A stretch of 64,000 bases of DNA. Source: Streptomyces luteogriseus (lineage in GTDB: Bacteria > Actinomycetota > Actinomycetes > Streptomycetales > Streptomycetaceae). The position numbers and the translations under genes are program-made. A model generated the notes under the pieces. The model was not told the DNA's origin. It made no database searches and saw nothing but the letters and a program-made list of their open reading frames with translations. This document shows positions 18,535 through 27,469 of this stretch, piece after piece. The stretch is taken from contig NZ_JACHMS010000001.1 in NCBI RefSeq assembly GCF_014205055.1, positions 2,046,001 through 2,110,000 of the forward strand, read 5' to 3'. The first letter of the stretch is position 1. Each line of letters begins with the position of its first letter.

Positions 18535-21500
18535 CGGCCCGCTCCCTTCGGTGCCGCGGCGACGACGTCCTCGGGCAGGAGGATGCGCAGGTCGTCGAGG
18601 GTAGGCGCGGCCAGCGAACTGAGCCGCCCCGCCTGGCGGGTGATCATCGACTCGACGACCTGGCGGGCCAGGCGTGCGTTACCGAAGGACCGGTCGCGGG
18701 GCAGGGCGGCGAAGTACTCCTTGAGCAGGGCGCCGGTGCCGGGGCCGCACTCGTAACCCATGCTCGCGGCCTGGGAGCGCACGATGGTGACCAGTTCCTC
18801 GGAGGAGTAGTCGGCGAAGGCGACCCGGCGCGGGAACCGCGACGACAGGCCGGGGTTGGAGGCCAGGAAGCGTTCCATCTCGTCGGTGTAGCCGGCGACG
18901 ATGACGACCACCTCGTCGCGGTGGTCCTCCATCAGCTTCAGCAGGGTGTCCACCGCCTCCTGGCCGAAGTCGGCGCCGCCGCCGCGCGGGGTGAGGGTGT
19001 ACGCCTCGTCGATGAACAGCACGCCGCCGCGGGCGCGTTCGAAGACCTCGCGGGTGAGCTGGGCGGTGTGGCCGATGTAGCGTCCGACCAGGTCGGCACG
19101 GGCCGCCTCGACCAGCTGGCCCCGCTGGAGGATGCCGAGCTGGGTGAGGATCTCGCCGTAGAGGCGGGCGACGGTGGTCTTGCCGGTGCCGGGCGGGCCG
19201 GTGAAGACCAGGTGGTGGCTGAGCGAGGGCACCGGAAGTCCGGCGGCGGCGCGGTGGCGGGCCGTGGTGATGAGGTTGACCAGGTCGGCGACGTCGCGCT
19301 TGACCTCGGCGAGGCCCACCATGTCGCCGAGGCGGGTCAGCGGGTCGTCGTCGGGGGCGGCGGCCCGGTCGGCCTGCCCGGCGGCGGTGGCGGAGACGTC
19401 CTCAGGCAGCAGCAGCCTGAGGTCGCGTTCGCCGACCTGCGCCAGGGATGCGAGGCGGACCGCCTGCCGGTCCACCATCTCCTCGAACACCCCGCGTGCG
19501 GCCCGGCCGTTGCCGAAGCCGGAGTCCCGCGGCATGGCCTCGAAGTGCGCGGCCAGCGCGTCCGCGGTGCCCTCGCCCAGTTCGTACTGGTGCTGGGCGC
19601 ACATGTTCTCCATGATCGCGACCAGTTCGGGCACCGAGTAGTTCTCGAACTCGACGGTTCGCGAGAAGCGGGACGCCAGACCGGGGTTGGAGCCGAGGAA
19701 GGACTCCATCTCCCGGGAGTAGCCGGCCGCGACGACCACCACGTCGTCGCGGTGGTCCTCCATCAGCTTCAACAGGGTGTCCACCGCCTCGCGGCCGAAG
19801 TCGGCGCCGCCGTTTCCGCTGTCCGCGGTGAGCGTGTACGCCTCGTCGATGAACAGCACTCCGCCGAGCGCCCGTTGGAAGGTCTCCGTGGTCTTGATGG
19901 CGGTGCCGCCGACGACCTGCGCGACCAGGTCGGCGCGCGAGACCTCCACGAGGTGCCCGCTGCGCAGCGAGCCCAGTTCGGCCAGGATCGCCCCGTAGAG
20001 GCGGGCGACGGTCGTCTTGCCGGTGCCGGGCGGCCCGGCGAAGATCAGGTGCCGGCTCATCGGCGGTGCGGACATGCCGAGTTGCTCGCGGCGCTGGGCG
20101 AGCTGGGTCAGGTTGACCAGGGTGCGCACCTGCTGCTTGACGTTCTCCAGGCCGATCAGCGCGTTGAGGGCGCCGAGCGGCCCGTCGGCGCGGTCGGGCG
20201 GGGGCGCGTCGGCGGCGCCGGAACCGGCCGGGTCGGTGTTCTCGGCGCTGCCGCTGCCCCAGGCGTCGCGCTTGCCGTTGCCGGTGCTGCTCAGCCCTTC
20301 CACGGCGAGCCGTTCGCCGGGCGCGGTCTGCACCAGGCCGCCGCCCTCGTTCTCCCGGGCCAGACAGTTCACGAGCGAGACGGGCGCCGTGGTCTCCACC
20401 CGGAAGCCGTCCTGGGAGCCGCCCGTCGCCTCGCAGCCGCTGAGCGAGGCGAACGCGCCCTCACGGAGCAGGAATCCGTGCCCCTTGGGTGCGTGCACCG
20501 CCGTGCGGTTGGCGGTCAGCTCGCCGCCGGCGGCCACCACCACGCCGTCCTCCTCGGACATCTCCACGCGGAAGTCGCGCACGGTCACGTTGCCGCCGTC
20601 CTCCACGACCAGGCCGTGCCCGGCGGCCTCGGAGACCCCGCCGCCGGCCAGGTAGAGGGTGCTGCCGGAGGCGACCCGCACTCCGGCGCCCTTCGGTCGT
20701 ACGACCTCGCAGTCCTCGACGCGGCCCCGGGCGTCCTTGACGGCCGCGATGCCGTCACCGGAGGGCTCCACCAGCCGGGCCCGGCGCAGCAGCGGGTTGG
20801 CCCCGGCGCGCACGGCGACCGCGGGCGAGCCGCCGATCACCTCCAAGCGGTCCAGTTCCGCCGCCGAGTCCTCCTCCAGGAGCAGGCCGATGTCCTCGCA
20901 GTCGCGGACCGTCAGGCCGGTCAGTGCCGGGGAGGCGGCCCCGGCGACCCGCAGGGCCGCGCCCTGGGCGCCGTCCACCCAGCAGTCCTCGAAGGTGCCG
21001 CGCGCCCGGTCGGTGACCAGTACGCCGTGGCCGCGGGTGCGCGAGACGCGGCAGCGGCGCAGCACCGGGTCGGTGCCCCCGGCCAGCGCGATCCCGTTCG
21101 CGGACGCCCCGGTGACGCGGACGTCCTCCAGCGTCGTACGCCCGGCGCTGCTGAGGTGCACGCCCGTGCTGGTGTCGTGCACCACCGTGCGGACCACCGT
21201 CAGGGAGGAGTTCTGCTCCAGGGCGATGGAGGGCTTGTCGGTGGAGGAGATGTCGCAGTCCTCGACGGCGCCGCGGGCCTCGCCGTTGGCGAGCAGTCCG
21301 TTGCCGCGGGCGCCGCGCACGGTGCAGCCACGCAGGCGGGCTTCGCCCTGCTCGGCGAGGACCACACCGCTGGTCCCCAGGTGTTCGAGGGTGCAGGACT
21401 CCACGGTGGTGGGCGTGGTCGAGGTGACCACGATGCCGGCACCCTGGGGGTTGCTCACCCGGCAGTCCCGCAGCGCGAGCGAACCGGTGCCCCCGGCCAG

Positions 21501-21848
21501 CATCGCCGTCCAGGCGGCTCCGACCACCTCGCAGCCGTCGAGCGCGGCCTGCCCGCGCCGTACGTCCACGGCCGGCAGCTCGGCGTCGCCGCCGCGCAGG
21601 GTCAGTTCGGACAGCATCACGGCGTCGGCGCGCAGCGCGAGCACACTGCCCGAGCGCGGCCGGATCTCCACGGTGCCCCGCCCCTCGGCGGCGGTGAGGG
21701 TGACCCGGGTCTGGATCACCAGGTTCTCGGGATACGTCCCGGGCCGGACGCTGATCAGCGCACCGGTACGGGCGGCCGCGAGTGCCTCACCGATCGTCCG
21801 GTAGCGGTCCCGGTCCCCGGGTCCGACCGTCAGTACCTGGCGCGACAC
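18531..21848 (-). CDS. Right-handed beta-helix fused to two EccA-like AAA+ ATPases
   Basis: The 1105-residue product starts from GTG 21848 with AAGGAGG 7 bases upstream. Residues ~5-510 are a right-handed parallel beta-helix of about 22-residue rungs (patterns such as VEDCEV and LRDCRV), related to pectate-lyase or NosD-like repeats. Residues ~545-800 and ~830-1095 are two AAA+ modules of the CbxX/CfqX-EccA type, each with GPPGTGKTT (~606 and ~885), LFIDEAYTL and sensor motifs. EccA ATPases act in the cytoplasm on ESX substrates or their chaperones. The usual EccA N-terminal TPR domain is replaced by the beta-helix, and the ATPase is duplicated. It sits in an operon with two upstream genes and overlaps mycP by 4 bases. 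Confidence 0.9.
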   Translation of the reverse strand: MSRQVLTVGPGDRDRYRTIGEALAAARTGALISVRPGTYPENLVIQTRVTLTAAEGRGTVEIRPRSGSVLALRADAVMLSELTLRGGDAELPAVDVRRGQAALDGCEVVGAAWTAMLAGGTGSLALRDCRVSNPQGAGIVVTSTTPTTVESCTLEHLGTSGVVLAEQGEARLRGCTVRGARGNGLLANGEARGAVEDCDISSTDKPSIALEQNSSLTVVRTVVHDTSTGVHLSSAGRTTLEDVRVTGASANGIALAGGTDPVLRRCRVSRTRGHGVLVTDRARGTFEDCWVDGAQGAALRVAGAASPALTGLTVRDCEDIGLLLEEDSAAELDRLEVIGGSPAVAVRAGANPLLRRARLVEPSGDGIAAVKDARGRVEDCEVVRPKGAGVRVASGSTLYLAGGGVSEAAGHGLVVEDGGNVTVRDFRVEMSEEDGVVVAAGGELTANRTAVHAPKGHGFLLREGAFASLSGCEATGGSQDGFRVETTAPVSLVNCLARENEGGGLVQTAPGERLAVEGLSSTGNGKRDAWGSGSAENTDPAGSGAADAPPPDRADGPLGALNALIGLENVKQQVRTLVNLTQLAQRREQLGMSAPPMSRHLIFAGPPGTGKTTVARLYGAILAELGSLRSGHLVEVSRADLVAQVVGGTAIKTTETFQRALGGVLFIDEAYTLTADSGNGGADFGREAVDTLLKLMEDHRDDVVVVAAGYSREMESFLGSNPGLASRFSRTVEFENYSVPELVAIMENMCAQHQYELGEGTADALAAHFEAMPRDSGFGNGRAARGVFEEMVDRQAVRLASLAQVGERDLRLLLPEDVSATAAGQADRAAAPDDDPLTRLGDMVGLAEVKRDVADLVNLITTARHRAAAGLPVPSLSHHLVFTGPPGTGKTTVARLYGEILTQLGILQRGQLVEAARADLVGRYIGHTAQLTREVFERARGGVLFIDEAYTLTPRGGGADFGQEAVDTLLKLMEDHRDEVVVIVAGYTDEMERFLASNPGLSSRFPRRVAFADYSSEELVTIVRSQAASMGYECGPGTGALLKEYFAALPRDRSFGNARLARQVVESMITRQAGRLSSLAAPTLDDLRILLPEDVVAAAPKGAGR

Positions 21849-21991
21849 GCACCAACCTCCTTGCCATGGCGGCGTCTTCAGCGGATGCCCCCTTCGCCGG
21901 GGGCGGGTGTCGGCGAACCGACCGTGCCATCATGCCTCGCCCTCGGGGCGGGCGGATGCCGGGAGCGGTGCTCCCCGCGCGGGGGCGTTCC

Positions 21992-23512
21992 TCAGACGCT
22001 CCACTTCTGGTTGTCGCCGCCGTTGCAGCTGAACAGGACCAGCCAGGCCCCGTTGTCCCGGTTGTTGTCCTTGATGTCGACGCACTTGCCGACCACGGTG
22101 TTCACCAGGTCGTGGGCGCCGTTCAGCACGAACTTCTGGGCGTTGTTGCCGTTGCACCAGGCGATCTGGATGGGGGTGCCGTCGCTGAAGTCCGCGTTGG
22201 CCACGTCCAGGCACTTGTCCTTCATGCGGATCGTGCCGTCGGAGGCGAACCGCCACTGCTGCGCCTGGGAGCCGTTGCATTCCCAGACGAACAGCTTCGC
22301 CCCGTCGCTGAAGTCGCTCCAGGGTACGTCGATGCAGCGGCCCGAGAGATGGCTGCGCAAGGCCACGGGGGAACTGAGCGTCACCCCCGAACCTCCGCCG
22401 GCGGGAGCGTTCTTGACGTCGGCCTTCGTCCCGCCGCTCTGCTTCTTCTCCGGCTGGGCGGCACCGCCGGACTCCTTCTTCGGCTCGCCCGTGTCCGTGT
22501 CCCCGGAACCACCCGCTTCCTTGCCCTTCGCGGGGCCGGAAGTGGTGCTCTCCCGCACCGTCTTCTCCGGCTTCCTGCCGCCCTTGCCCGCGTCCTTCCC
22601 GCTGCCGCTCGGGGAAGGAGAGCCGGAGTCGGTCACCGCGAACTCACCCGGTGCGTTCTGCGCGTTGCCGCCGAGCACGGTTCCCGCCGACGAGGACGTC
22701 TCCCGGTCCTTGTCGACGTGCCCGCCGAGCACCAGGAACGGCACCGACACGAGCAGCGCCCCGACGACGGCGGCACCGGCCAGCACCGCCTTGCCCGGCC
22801 GCCCCACAGGTCCCGCCTGCTCCTGCGGCCGGTCGATGGCGGTCACGGTCATGGTGCGTACGAGCGCGGGGAGCCGGCTCTTGGCGGCCGCGGCGGCGCC
22901 GGGGTCGCTGTCGGGTTCGGTGCGGGAGTCGGCGCGGGCGCCCGTGCCGGAGTCGGTGTCGGGCTCGGTACCGGCGCCCGTGCCGGGCTCGGCCGGGGAG
23001 TCGATGGCCGGTTCGGCACCGGAGGCGGCCGAGGGTTCGGCGTCCGGCTCGCTCTCACGATCGGCTTCCGTCGGGGAGGCCGGGGCTGCGGCGCCCTCGG
23101 GGGCGGTGTCCGCCGGGGGCTCGGTGGCAGCGCCGTGGGCCTTGGCCTGCGTCTTGGCCTTGGCCACCGCCTTGGCCTGAGCCACCGTCTTGGCCTTGGC
23201 CACCGTCGCGGCCTGGGTCTCCGTCGCGGCCTTGGTCTCTGCGCTGGCCTCTGCCTTCACCTCTGCGCAGACTCCCGCTTCGGCCTCTGCCTTCACCTCT
23301 GCCTTGGCTCCCGCTTCGGCCTCTGGCCTGGCCGGTGCCCTGGCTCCCGTCCTGGCCTCGGTCTCGGTCTCGGTCTCTGTCTCTGTCTCTGTCTCTGTCT
23401 CTGTCTCTGTCTCTGTCTCGGCAGCGGTACCGGCGGCCTCGGCCGCCTCGTCGCCGCCGGAGCCGGATACCGCCCCAGAGGGCCTGGGGTCCTGCTGGGC
23501 CGAAGGTGTCAC
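21992..23512 (-). CDS. Membrane-anchored ricin-type beta-trefoil lectin
   Basis: The 506-residue product begins with ~240 disordered residues containing a (TE)n run, Ala/Lys repeats and acidic Ser/Thr segments. A transmembrane helix follows at ~250-272 (AVLAGAAVVGALLVSVPF), then a Lys/Gly/Ser linker, then a C-terminal ricin B-type domain (~385-506) with three subdomains and the QxW-like motifs AQQW, AQKF and NQKW. The topology implies a cytoplasmic N-terminus and an extracellular carbohydrate-binding domain. Its GTG start overlaps the stop of the upstream secretion-associated gene. With the bulb-type lectin at 24771 it makes a pair of anchored lectins with the same layout. A role in attaching the secretion machine to the cell wall or target glycans is inferred. 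Confidence 0.85.
   Translation of the reverse strand: MTPSAQQDPRPSGAVSGSGGDEAAEAAGTAAETETETETETETETETETETEARTGARAPARPEAEAGAKAEVKAEAEAGVCAEVKAEASAETKAATETQAATVAKAKTVAQAKAVAKAKTQAKAHGAATEPPADTAPEGAAAPASPTEADRESEPDAEPSAASGAEPAIDSPAEPGTGAGTEPDTDSGTGARADSRTEPDSDPGAAAAAKSRLPALVRTMTVTAIDRPQEQAGPVGRPGKAVLAGAAVVGALLVSVPFLVLGGHVDKDRETSSSAGTVLGGNAQNAPGEFAVTDSGSPSPSGSGKDAGKGGRKPEKTVRESTTSGPAKGKEAGGSGDTDTGEPKKESGGAAQPEKKQSGGTKADVKNAPAGGGSGVTLSSPVALRSHLSGRCIDVPWSDFSDGAKLFVWECNGSQAQQWRFASDGTIRMKDKCLDVANADFSDGTPIQIAWCNGNNAQKFVLNGAHDLVNTVVGKCVDIKDNNRDNGAWLVLFSCNGGDNQKWSV
23357..23419. repeat. Hexanucleotide microsatellite inside the ricin-lectin gene
   Basis: About ten tandem units of GTCTCT/GTCTCG. On the coding strand they encode an alternating Thr-Glu run of roughly 20 residues. 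The period of six keeps the frame, so unit number can change the length of the cytoplasmic tail without inactivating the gene. Confidence 0.85.
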
Positions 23513-24237
23513 GGGGTCCTCCCTGCGGTGTGGGGCCGGGGTTCGGGAGACTTGTCGGTCGAGGTCTGCTCGGCCCCCGCCGTCTGCACGGGAGCGAGGA
23601 GAGAGTCCGCCGGGACGAGCAGCGGAGCCGCGGCCCCGGCGTTGACCATGAGCAAGGTGCCCGAACCGCTCAGCGAACGGGCCAGCTCGGCGGCCGGAAG
23701 GGTGTCATGCCGAAGTGCCACGGACATGAACGCGTGTGCCTCCGAGGTGAACAGCAGCACCACTGGCGCGCCGTCCCTCCCGTCGGCCGTGAGCGGTCCG
23801 CCGTCGGGCCCGCGCGGCACCGAGATCTCGGCCTCCGCGAGCGCCGCGACGGCCTCGTCCACCGAGCCGTAGCCGGTGGCCGCCCGCTGCGCGGCCGCGT
23901 CCACCGGGTCGGTGGCCTCGGGCCAGCCGAGCATCCGCGACGAGGGCCGGTAGGCCGGGTTGGCGCGGTATTCGCCCACCTCCCCGCTCTCGTCCGACCG
24001 CCACTCCCCCAGCACCGCCCATTCCGGTGGTGTCCGCTCCTCGGTCCACTCCGGGTCGACCATGCCGATCCAGTGGCCCGGCGCCCGGCGGGCGGCGGCT
24101 CGCACGGCGTCGGGTACCGCGGGGGCATCGGAGGAGTCGCCGGTGACGGACGACTCGGGGACGGCAGCCGGACCGGGGACGCCGGACGCCGCGGGCGGGG
24201 CGTCATGCCTGCCCTCTTGCCGTTCTCCGGGCCGCAT
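23509..24237 (-). CDS. Type VII secretion system-associated protein, SseB-like fold
   Basis: I chose ATG 24237 (MRPGERQEGRHDAPP) over an upstream in-frame codon because an AGGTGGAG ribosome-binding site precedes it; this gives 242 residues. After a Pro/Ala-rich N-terminus, residues ~50-110 contain HWIGMVDPEWTEERTPPEWAV, which predicts a small globular domain seen in Streptomyces secretion-associated proteins. The C-terminal half has the SseB-like pattern VVLLFTSEAHAFMSV and LLMVNAGAAAPLLVPAD. It is soluble, with no signal peptide. It is the first gene of the four-gene operon with the ricin lectin (4-base overlap), the EccA-like ATPase and mycP. Specific function is unknown. Confidence 0.7.
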   Translation of the reverse strand: MRPGERQEGRHDAPPAASGVPGPAAVPESSVTGDSSDAPAVPDAVRAAARRAPGHWIGMVDPEWTEERTPPEWAVLGEWRSDESGEVGEYRANPAYRPSSRMLGWPEATDPVDAAAQRAATGYGSVDEAVAALAEAEISVPRGPDGGPLTADGRDGAPVVLLFTSEAHAFMSVALRHDTLPAAELARSLSGSGTLLMVNAGAAAPLLVPADSLLAPVQTAGAEQTSTDKSPEPRPHTAGRTP

Positions 24238-24770
24238 CTCCACCTGAACTCTTGGGCTGTACGAATGCTTGGTCTGCCGAACGGAATGCGCGCACGCCGA
24301 CATTGATCAGATCGGGAAGTCAACAGAATGCCATACACACCCGGTCCGTTGTCGCCCGGAGTTGATCCGTATCGGCCTCAATTCATGCCCGTTTCCTGCC
24401 CGTTCCGAGAACATTCCGGGAGCAGGGGGGCGTGGAGATACAAAGCCACTGGCCGAAGAGGGAGGGGGGGTCCGGCAACTGCGCGCGGTACGGGCTAAGT
24501 TGGCTCCGGCATCGGTCACGTTCCCCGTACGGTCCATGCGGCCGGGCGTCCGGGCTGGGGCCCGCAAAAAGGCTCGCGACTCGAAGGGGGCGTGCGTTCG
24601 GCCCGCGGCCACCGCGGCAGGACGCACGGACGACGGCGACCGGGGCCGACCCGAACCGCCCGCCTCCGCGCGGCACCCGCCCGCCGGACGCACCGGCGTC
24701 CGACCGACCCCGCAGGCCGCGCCGGCACCAGCCCGTCACCGACAGCCGCGCCACCGAGGAGGAGTACCGC
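24238..24770. promoter_or_regulatory. Divergent intergenic region before the two lectin operons
   Basis: A 533-base gap between divergent genes. Bases 24238-24440 are lower in GC than the surroundings and probably hold both promoters. Open frames here are Arg/Pro/Ser-rich noise. GGAGGAG at 24758-24764 is the ribosome-binding site of the bulb-type lectin gene. No operator was recognised. Confidence 0.45.
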
Positions 24771-25982
24771 ATGTCCCGCGAGAACCAGGCCCCCGAGGCG
24801 AACGCGGAGGCGGCCGCCGCCCTCGGACCCGAGTCCGGCACCCCTCCGACGCAGGAACCCTCCCCCGAGGGCCGGTCCGCCCCCACCCCGACACAAGCAC
24901 CGACCGGCGACACGGAGTCCGGCCCGGCCTCGGCCCAGGTTCCGACCCCGGCCCCGGCCCCGGCCCCGGGCACCGAACCCGACGCTCCCGCCTCCGGCTC
25001 CGCGGCCCCGACGGGCAAGACCACCGACTCGTCCTCGGCGTCCACCACTCAGACGGGCAAGCCCTCCACCCCGGATGCCCTGTCCTCCCCGACGCGCGCG
25101 TCCGCCACCCCGGCAGCCGAGCCCTCCCCGACCGGCGAGGCCACGAGCCCGGCCGCTGAACCGGCCACCACTGAACCGGCCGCCACCCCGCCCTCCCCTT
25201 CAGCCGCCACCCGGGCGACCGCGTCGCCCGAGCCGATCGCCGTGGCGGCGGCCGCCGGCGCGCCTCCCGGCGTCAAAGCCGGAACCGGCACGGACAGCTC
25301 ACGGCCCCGCAAGCCGGTTCTGGCGGGTGCCGCGATCCTCGGCGCCGCCCTGGTGGCGATTCCGCTGCTGCTGACCGGAAGCGGCAGGGACGAAGGGCCC
25401 CGTGACAACGCCAAGGCCCTGGCCGCGGAGGGCTCCGACACGGTCCTGAACCCCGAATCGGCCCCGGCCGAGCTCGGCGACTACGTGGCCGAGAAGCCGA
25501 GTGCGTCCCCGAGCAAGGACAAGCCGAAGAAGCCCGCACCCCCGAAGACCGTCGCCCCACCCCCTGCCGCGCCCGCGTCGAAGCCCGCGCCGTCCGGCAC
25601 TCCCGAGAAGAAGCCCGCAGCCAAGCCCAAGCCGAAGCCCAAGCCGTCCCCGCGGCCGAACTGGAGCACCGAGACCGTCTACGCCACCAGCGTTCTGGAG
25701 GTGAACCAGGCCTGGACCACCAACCGCATCCGCATGGTCATGCAGACCGACGGCAACCTCGTGGTCTACAACGAGCACGGCAAGCCCACCTGGGCGTCGA
25801 TGACCTTCGGCAAGAACCACCGGGCGATCTTCCAGGCCGACGGCAACCTCGTCATCCACAACGGCGACGACCGCCCCATCTGGGCTTCCAAGACCCATGG
25901 CAACGAGGGCGCCCAGCTGGTGCTGCGGACCGACGGCAAGGTGGTCGTCCGGCACCAGGGCAGGGTGATCTGGTCGACCTGA
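24771..25982 (+). CDS. Membrane-anchored bulb-type (mannose-binding) lectin
   Basis: The 403-residue product starts at ATG 24771 with GGAGGAG upstream. Residues 1-~180 are Pro/Thr/Ala/Ser-rich and disordered. A transmembrane helix spans ~185-205 (VLAGAAILGAALVAIPLLL), then a Lys/Pro-rich linker (KPKPKPKPSPRP). Residues ~300-403 form a B-lectin domain with three QxDxNxVxY-type sites: MQTDGNLVVYNE and FQADGNLVIHNG are canonical, and LRTDGKVVVRHQ has lost the Asn and Tyr. The same disordered-TM-linker-lectin order occurs in the ricin-type protein encoded divergently, so the two probably display different lectins at the surface in the same way. Confidence 0.85.
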   Translation: MSRENQAPEANAEAAAALGPESGTPPTQEPSPEGRSAPTPTQAPTGDTESGPASAQVPTPAPAPAPGTEPDAPASGSAAPTGKTTDSSSASTTQTGKPSTPDALSSPTRASATPAAEPSPTGEATSPAAEPATTEPAATPPSPSAATRATASPEPIAVAAAAGAPPGVKAGTGTDSSRPRKPVLAGAAILGAALVAIPLLLTGSGRDEGPRDNAKALAAEGSDTVLNPESAPAELGDYVAEKPSASPSKDKPKKPAPPKTVAPPPAAPASKPAPSGTPEKKPAAKPKPKPKPSPRPNWSTETVYATSVLEVNQAWTTNRIRMVMQTDGNLVVYNEHGKPTWASMTFGKNHRAIFQADGNLVIHNGDDRPIWASKTHGNEGAQLVLRTDGKVVVRHQGRVIWST

Positions 25983-26130
25983 CGATCCCGTCGGAGCCTG
26001 GTCACCACGAACGGCGCAGCGCCCGCAGCGACCACTGCGACCGCGGCCTCGGCAACCTCGGCAGCTTGGGCGGCCCGGCCGCCCTGGGGCACGCCCGGGC
26101 AATCCCGATAGCGCCGCCACGCCCCGGATG

Positions 26131-26391
26131 TCACCGGTCCAGGACGGCTCGGCGCAGCGCCCGCCGCTGGCTCGCCGTCGTGGCGCCCCAGACGCCGTCC
26201 GTCTCGCCGTGCCGGACAGCCCAGTCACGGCAGTCGAGCAGCACCGGGCAGCGCCTGCACACCGCGCGGGCCGGGGCGGTGCCCGCGGCGGTCTCCGCGA
26301 GCGGAAAGAACAGCTCGGGGTCCTCCCCCACGCACAGCGCCCGCGCGTGCCAGCCGATGTCACCCTTCCAGGACGCGGGTGAACGCGCCAT
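26131..26391 (-). CDS. WhiB-family iron-sulfur regulator
   Basis: An 86-residue product with four Cys at 20, 45, 48 and 54 (C-x24-C-x2-C-x5-C, including CRRCP), the [4Fe-4S] ligand set of WhiB-like proteins, followed by GVWGATT (the G[VI]WGG turn with Ala for the last Gly) and a basic C-terminus (RRALRRAV). The second ligand region LFFPLAET matches the family FFP motif. WhiB-like proteins bind sigma-factor region 4 and sense redox or NO. RBS GGAGG is 6 bases before the ATG. It is convergent with the bulb-type lectin gene across a 148-base gap. Its target is unknown; it could belong to either the secretion locus or the chromosome background. Confidence 0.92.
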   Translation of the reverse strand: MARSPASWKGDIGWHARALCVGEDPELFFPLAETAAGTAPARAVCRRCPVLLDCRDWAVRHGETDGVWGATTASQRRALRRAVLDR

Positions 26392-26467
26392 ACCGCACCT
26401 CCAGCAGCCGATCGGAACATCGGTGTCACCGCGGCAGCACGAGCCGCGGCCCCGGCAGAGGTGAACG

Positions 26468-26802
26468 TCATGCTAATGCCGGATACGACCGGGTGGCCAT
26501 AGGCAGTTTTTCCGGGCATTCGGGACGGCAACAGAGGGTGATCGGCTGGTCGACCGTGAGCACGATCTCGCCCTGGACGTACCCTCGGGCGGCACGTTCG
26601 TGCGCCACCCGGGCATCAACAAGCACGTTCGAGCGGACCTGGACGCTGAAAGCCGTGACGCCCAGCGCCGCGAATCTCTCCTTCGTCGAGGACGCCGGGG
26701 CCGCTTCCGGATCAGCGCCGGTGTTCCGGCGTTCCCGGGCGGCGTGCTGCTGGTGGTGGCGCTGACCTTCACCTCCTCGGCGTTCGTCCGGGACGCCGGC
26801 AT
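26468..26802 (-). pseudogene. Probable frameshifted small gene of unknown function
   Basis: Two overlapping minus-strand frames each look coding over only part of this interval. From ATG 26802 the frame reads MPASRTNAEEVKV and keeps GC at third positions to about 26705. Beyond that, the neighbouring frame (ERFAALGVTAFSVQVR, then RGYVQGEIVLTVDQ) has the coding signature to a TGA at 26468 but contains no start codon of its own. A single frameshift near 26690-26715 would join them into a protein of ~110 residues ending in a Cys-containing segment (LCCRPECPEK). I do not recognise the family. A sequencing error would give the same picture. Confidence 0.4.
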
Positions 26803-26828
26803 GGGCGGGGGCCGGCGCCGGCCTCGAT

Positions 26829-27389
26829 TCACACGGCGCTCAAGGCATGCGTCACGAGCTCGCGCGCGTAGGCGGTGTCGAGTCGACCGGGGCGGAAGAG
26901 GATGCGGTACATGATCGGCGCCACGACACGGTCGATCAGCAACTCCGTCTCGGGTACCGGCTCCCCCCGCCGCACCGCACGGGACAGCACGGCGTCCAAC
27001 TGCTCCGCGGCATACGCCGAACACTTGCCGGCGTTGGTGCCGTCGGAGTCGCCGAGCAGGGCGTCCCGGATGTAGGCGCGCCCCGCCGGCGAGGCCATCT
27101 CGTCGAGGAACTGTTCCGCCCACGCGTCGAGATCGGCCCGCAGGCTTCCGAGATCGGCCGGCTCCGTTTCCGGGCGCAGTCGCTCGACGGCCACGTCGGA
27201 CAGGAGTTCCTGCAGGTCACCCCAGCGACGGTAGATCGTGGAGGGGGTCACGCCCGCCCGGCCGGCCACCATCGGGACCGTGAGCGCGTCGCGGCCCACC
27301 TCCCCCACGAGTTCACGGACCGCCGCATGGACGGACTCCTGGACGCGTGCGCTGCGCCCGCCGGGGCGGACCATGGGCCTGGGACTCAT
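26829..27389 (-). CDS. TetR/AcrR-family repressor
   Basis: I chose ATG 27389 because AAGGTGG lies 5 bases upstream; GTG 27398 is possible. The product is ~186 residues. The N-terminal helix-turn-helix is at residues ~25-60 (LTVPMVAGRAGVTPSTIYRRW), and a C-terminal ligand-binding domain of the TetR_C_11 kind follows (YIRDALLG to LIDRVVAPIMYRILF). A palindrome at 27400-27423 covers its promoter and resembles the two operators between the amidase and metallo-hydrolase operons, which suggests autoregulation and control of those genes. It is transcribed in the same direction as the amidase, 80 bases downstream of its stop. Confidence 0.88.
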   Translation of the reverse strand: MSPRPMVRPGGRSARVQESVHAAVRELVGEVGRDALTVPMVAGRAGVTPSTIYRRWGDLQELLSDVAVERLRPETEPADLGSLRADLDAWAEQFLDEMASPAGRAYIRDALLGDSDGTNAGKCSAYAAEQLDAVLSRAVRRGEPVPETELLIDRVVAPIMYRILFRPGRLDTAYARELVTHALSAV

Positions 27390-27399
27390 GCGATCCACC

Positions 27400-27423
27400 T
27401 TAATGCGAAATCGTTGCTTCTAG
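27400..27423. promoter_or_regulatory. Operator-like site at the tetR promoter
   Basis: The sequence TTAATGCGAAATCGTTGCTT, continuing to 27423, matches the pattern of the two sites at 29130-29153 and 29176-29200 (TAAxxGCGAA..CGTTTGCTT). It lies 11 bases upstream of the chosen tetR start. It is probably the autoregulatory binding site; this is inferred from sequence similarity only. Confidence 0.55.
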
Positions 27424-27469
27424 GCGGGGCCGGTGACTCGACCACGCGCCGACGAACGTCCGCCTTCCC

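Noticed and set aside
18216..23180. Plus-strand open frame of 1654 residues across mycP, the EccA-like gene and the ricin lectin
   Set aside because: It spans three real minus-strand genes and has no recognisable fold.
24307..24693. Minus-strand frame of 128 residues in the divergent lectin gap
   Set aside because: Low-complexity Arg/Pro/Ser composition and location over the expected promoters.
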